Shown here: piece after piece, positions 43,472 through 45,522 of the stretch
How the letters are laid out: each line of letters starts with the position of its first letter
Position numbering within the stretch: position 1 is the first letter of the stretch
Assembly: GCF_001440475.1 (NCBI RefSeq)
Contig: NZ_LLYB01000106.1
Span: forward strand, 20,665 to 66,186
Source of the DNA: Bradyrhizobium lablabi
GTDB lineage: Bacteria; Pseudomonadota; Alphaproteobacteria; Rhizobiales; Xanthobacteraceae
DNA length: 45,522 nt
Reading direction: 5' to 3'
Notes under the pieces: generated by a model
What the model was told of the DNA's origin: nothing
The model's database searches: none
What the model saw: only the letters and a program-made list of their open reading frames with translations
Translations under genes and position numbers: made by a program

Positions 43472-44410
43472 ATGCAAATTCGCAATCTCGGCGGCTCCGG
43501 CCTGCGCGTTTCCGCCGTCGGCCTCGGCTGCAACAACTTTGGCCAGCGCACCGATCTGGAGACCTCGCGCAAGGTGATCCACAAGGCGATCGACCTCGGC
43601 ATCACGCTGTTCGACACCGCCGACATCTATGCCGGCATGGGCGGCTCCGAGACGGTGCTCGGCACCGTGCTCGGCGACCGCCGCAAGGACATCGTGCTGG
43701 CGACGAAGTACGCAAAGCCGATGGCGACCGACGGCACCAAGCAGGGCGCCTCGCGCCGCTACATCATGTCCGCGGTCGAGGCCAGCCTGACGCGGCTGAA
43801 GACCGACTACATCGATCTCTACCAGCAGCACGATTACGATCCGTTGACGCCGATGGAAGAGACGCTGCGCGCGCTCGACGATCTCGTCCGCCAGGGCAAG
43901 GTCCGCTACATCGGCAATTCGAACTTTCCGGCCTGGCGCATCGCGGAAGCGGAAATGCTGGCGCGGCAGATGAACGTCAGCCGCTTCGTCTCCTGCCAGG
44001 ACGAATACAGCCTCGTGGTGCGCGGCATCGAAAAGGATCTGCTGCCGGCAGCTCAGGAATACAAGCTTGGCCTGCTGCCGTTCTTCCCGCTGGCCAGCGG
44101 GCTTTTGACCGGCAAATACAAGCGCGGCGCCGCCGCCCCCACCGACACCCGCTTCGCCAAGGCGCCCGCGCTGAAGGACCGCTACGTCACGGCGCGCAAC
44201 GAGGACATCGTCGAAAAGCTGCAGGCGTTCGCGCAAGCGCGCGGCCACACCATGCTCGAACTCGCCTTCTCCTGGCTCGCCCACCGCCCCCAGGTCTCAA
44301 GCGTCATCGCCGGCGCCACCCGCGTCGAACAGGTCGAGCAGAACGTCAAGGCGATCGGCTGGACGCTGAGCGCGGACGAGATAGCGGAAGTGGACGAGAT
44401 TACGAAGTAG
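43472..44410 (+). CDS. Aldo/keto reductase
   Basis: This 312-residue TIM-barrel NADPH enzyme has MQIRNLGGSGLRVSAVGLGC at the start, the catalytic Asp and Tyr in LFDTADIYAGMGGSE (Asp48, Tyr53), Lys in VLATKYAKPM and His in DLYQQHDYDPLTPM. NADPH-binding residues lie near SSVIAGATRVEQVEQNVKA at the C-terminus. It should reduce an aldehyde or ketone. The natural substrate cannot be read; it resembles the YhdN/general-stress group of aldo/keto reductases. It lies between the two inverted family A repeats. Confidence 0.92.
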   Translation: MQIRNLGGSGLRVSAVGLGCNNFGQRTDLETSRKVIHKAIDLGITLFDTADIYAGMGGSETVLGTVLGDRRKDIVLATKYAKPMATDGTKQGASRRYIMSAVEASLTRLKTDYIDLYQQHDYDPLTPMEETLRALDDLVRQGKVRYIGNSNFPAWRIAEAEMLARQMNVSRFVSCQDEYSLVVRGIEKDLLPAAQEYKLGLLPFFPLASGLLTGKYKRGAAAPTDTRFAKAPALKDRYVTARNEDIVEKLQAFAQARGHTMLELAFSWLAHRPQVSSVIAGATRVEQVEQNVKAIGWTLSADEIAEVDEITK

Positions 44411-44433
44411 AGCGGAAACGGCTCTCTCCGCCC

Positions 44434-44569
44434 CCTCTCCCCGTTCTTCACGGGGAGAGGCTCGGGGTGAGGGGCTATCTCCGCGAGCTGCGAACGACGT
44501 GAGACCTGTACCCCCTCACCCGGATTGCTCCGCAATCCGACCTCTCCCCGCAAGCGGGGCGAGGTTAAG
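44434..44569. repeat. Composite palindromic repeat, family A, copy 2 (inverted)
   Basis: This is the reverse complement of the copy at 42026-42186, with the same order of units: CTCTCCCCGTTCTTCACGGG, GGGGTGAGGGGCTATCTCCG, GACCTGTACCCCCTCACCCG, then TGCTCCGCAATCCGACCTCT. The two differ in the inner arm, where the first copy carries extra bases. It ends at GGTTAAG, which supplies the TAA stop of the nuclease-like gene at 44565. Confidence 0.85.
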
Positions 44570-44927
44570 AGGAGCGAGCGGCTCGATCCGAGAGCTCGGC
44601 TTGAAGTGTTGTCAGAACGCCGTCGATATTACCGAGCACCTCATTATTCCAGAAACGAAGCACCTTGTAGCCATCATCAGCCAAGCGACAATCGCGAATT
44701 GCGTCGGCGGTCGATGCACTGTGCTGCCCGCCGTCCACTTCAACGATCAAACTCAGTTCGCGGCAAACGAAGTCGCAGATATAGCCGGCGATCGGAACTT
44801 GCCTTGCGAACTTGTGCCCGGCGATTTGCCGGTTGCGGATGCGATTCCAGAGGACTGTTTCTGCGTCTGTTTGATTGACGCGCAATCGCCTTGCGATTCG
44901 GATGGTCTTTTCATTGCGGCCACGCAT
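44565..44927 (-). CDS. DUF559 (VSR-like) endonuclease family protein
   Basis: This 120-residue protein has the DUF559 core: ARRLRVNQTDAETVLWNRIR, NRQIAGHKFARQVPIAGYIC, then the nuclease motif DFVCRELSLIVEVDGGQH and RDCRLADDGYKVLRFWNNEV. The EVDGGQH acid pair and later Arg/Trp fit the PD-(D/E)xK-type fold. The biological role is unknown. The gene is set between a full repeat copy (44434-44569) and a partial one (44936-45002); its stop codon lies inside the first. The ATG at 44927 is chosen; a GTG five codons earlier is in the repeat-flanking DNA. Confidence 0.88.
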   Translation of the reverse strand: MRGRNEKTIRIARRLRVNQTDAETVLWNRIRNRQIAGHKFARQVPIAGYICDFVCRELSLIVEVDGGQHSASTADAIRDCRLADDGYKVLRFWNNEVLGNIDGVLTTLQAELSDRAARSS

Positions 44928-44935
44928 TGCCCTGC

Positions 44936-45002
44936 CCCTCACCCGGATCGCATCTGCGATGCGATCCGACCTCTCCCCGCAGAAGAGCGGGGAGAGGTTA
45001 AG
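44936..45002. repeat. Partial family A repeat, copy 3
   Basis: CCCTCACCCGGATCGCATCT, GCGATGCGATCCGACCTCTC and CCCGCAGAAGAGCGGGGAG, ending AGGTTAAG, repeat the right half of the copy at 44434-44569 with the same orientation. It lies just before the DUF1501 stop. Confidence 0.8.
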
Positions 45003-45005
45003 AAC

Positions 45006-45522
45006 TCACCCCACCAATCCCTGCATCGGCTTCACCGCCGCGCTGTCCGGAAACACCGCCTCCGCCAGCACCTTGTCCGCCAGTCCGAACTGGTCCTTCA
45101 GCACGCCCTTCATCACCGCGCGCAAATCGGTGGTCGGCGCGAGATCGCGTCCCTGATAGAGGCTGCCCGGCTTCAATCCCGGCCAGTCCGCGATCACGCG
45201 GCCGCCCTTCACTGCGCCGCCGGCGAGCAGCGCCACCGTGCCGGTGCCGTGATCCGTTCCCTGCGTGCCGTTGATGCGCGCGGTGCGGCCGAATTCGGTG
45301 GCGACGACGATCACGGTGCCGCTCCAGCGTGGTCCCATCCCGGTTTCGAATTCGGCGAGTGCGCCATCGAGACCGCCGAGCAGTTGCGCCAACCGCCCCA
45401 CCGGCCCGCCTTCATTGGCGTGGGTGTCCCAGCCATCGAAGGCGAGCGCGCCGATCCGCGGACCGGTGTCAGCCGCCATCAGCCGCGCCGCGCCGCGCGC
45501 CGCCAGCCGCATCGCGGCCACG
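45006..45522 (-). CDS. DUF1501 family protein, C-terminal part (cut by window edge)
   Basis: The visible 172 or so residues hold the C-terminal third of a DUF1501 protein: IGALAFDGWDTHANEGGPVG, GTVIVVATEFGRTARINGTQ, GTDHGTGTVALLAGGAVKGG, then DLAPTTDLRAVMKGVLKDQF. The His/Asp/Glu set (DTH, EFGRT, TDHG) marks the alkaline-phosphatase-like fold. The family is usually Tat-exported and found beside DUF1800 proteins; that neighbour, and the N-terminus, would lie beyond the window edge. Function unknown. Confidence 0.9.
   Translation of the reverse strand, partial: VAAMRLAARGAARLMAADTGPRIGALAFDGWDTHANEGGPVGRLAQLLGGLDGALAEFETGMGPRWSGTVIVVATEFGRTARINGTQGTDHGTGTVALLAGGAVKGGRVIADWPGLKPGSLYQGRDLAPTTDLRAVMKGVLKDQFGLADKVLAEAVFPDSAAVKPMQGLVG

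Overview
The window reads as a high-GC alphaproteobacterial chromosome, most likely Bradyrhizobium or a close relative in the Nitrobacteraceae. The grounds are the order of the heme-uptake genes (tonB-exbD-exbB-hutX-hmuQ-hmuR divergent from hmuP-hmuT-hmuU-hmuV), the DUF992 and DUF5666-like secreted proteins, a serC-motif-type leader, and three families of intergenic palindromic repeats of a kind common in these genomes. Nearly all protein-coding space is assigned. No rRNA, tRNA, CRISPR array, intact insertion sequence or prophage was seen. The genus call is inference; no database was searched.

Region 1 (1-8199) is a complete heme acquisition locus apart from the end of tonB, which is cut by the window edge. 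HmuR is the outer membrane receptor, TonB-ExbB-ExbD energises it, HmuT-HmuU-HmuV carry heme across the inner membrane, HutX is a likely cytoplasmic heme carrier and HmuQ an IsdG-type heme-degrading enzyme with the expected Asn/Trp/His triad. HmuP, a small co-activator of the HemP family, sits at the divergent promoter, where a candidate Irr (ICE-like) box is visible.

Region 2 (8200-12742) holds a phytase-like secreted esterase preceded by a good Pho-box candidate, a CBS-BON protein split by a single-base frameshift, a ChaB-like protein and a DUF4139 protein. Region 3 (12860-22877) holds serine biosynthesis (serC-serA, with an upstream RNA leader), a GNAT acetyltransferase, a glutathione transferase, two outer-membrane beta-barrel proteins (one with a CtrA-type site upstream), a fosmidomycin-resistance-type exporter and glmM.

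Region 4 (22987-33676) holds an FMN-dependent L-lactate dehydrogenase-like enzyme, a structured convergent intergenic region, two tandem 208-residue paralogous secreted proteins, aroE, a GNAT protein, an EF-G paralogue, and a small cluster in which a TetR-type regulator lies between a SAM methyltransferase and an alpha/beta hydrolase, with a perfect operator-like palindrome. Two tandem DUF992 proteins follow. Region 5 (33915-45522) is mixed metabolism: aspartate aminotransferase, a GT87 membrane glycosyltransferase, a second glutathione transferase, a 57-residue membrane protein, a PQQ-type sugar dehydrogenase, an M20 peptidase, a DUF486 membrane protein, a PAS protein without an output domain, a GNAT protein, a lower-GC membrane protein, an aldo/keto reductase, a DUF559 nuclease-like gene set between repeat copies, and the C-terminal end of a DUF1501 protein.

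I found no strong case for a wholly new multi-gene system. The most useful leads are regulatory: the Pho box, the TetR operator, the repeated operator-like motif before the second DUF992 gene, the hmu divergent promoter, the structured sequence at 24249-24437, and the frameshifted CBS-BON gene.
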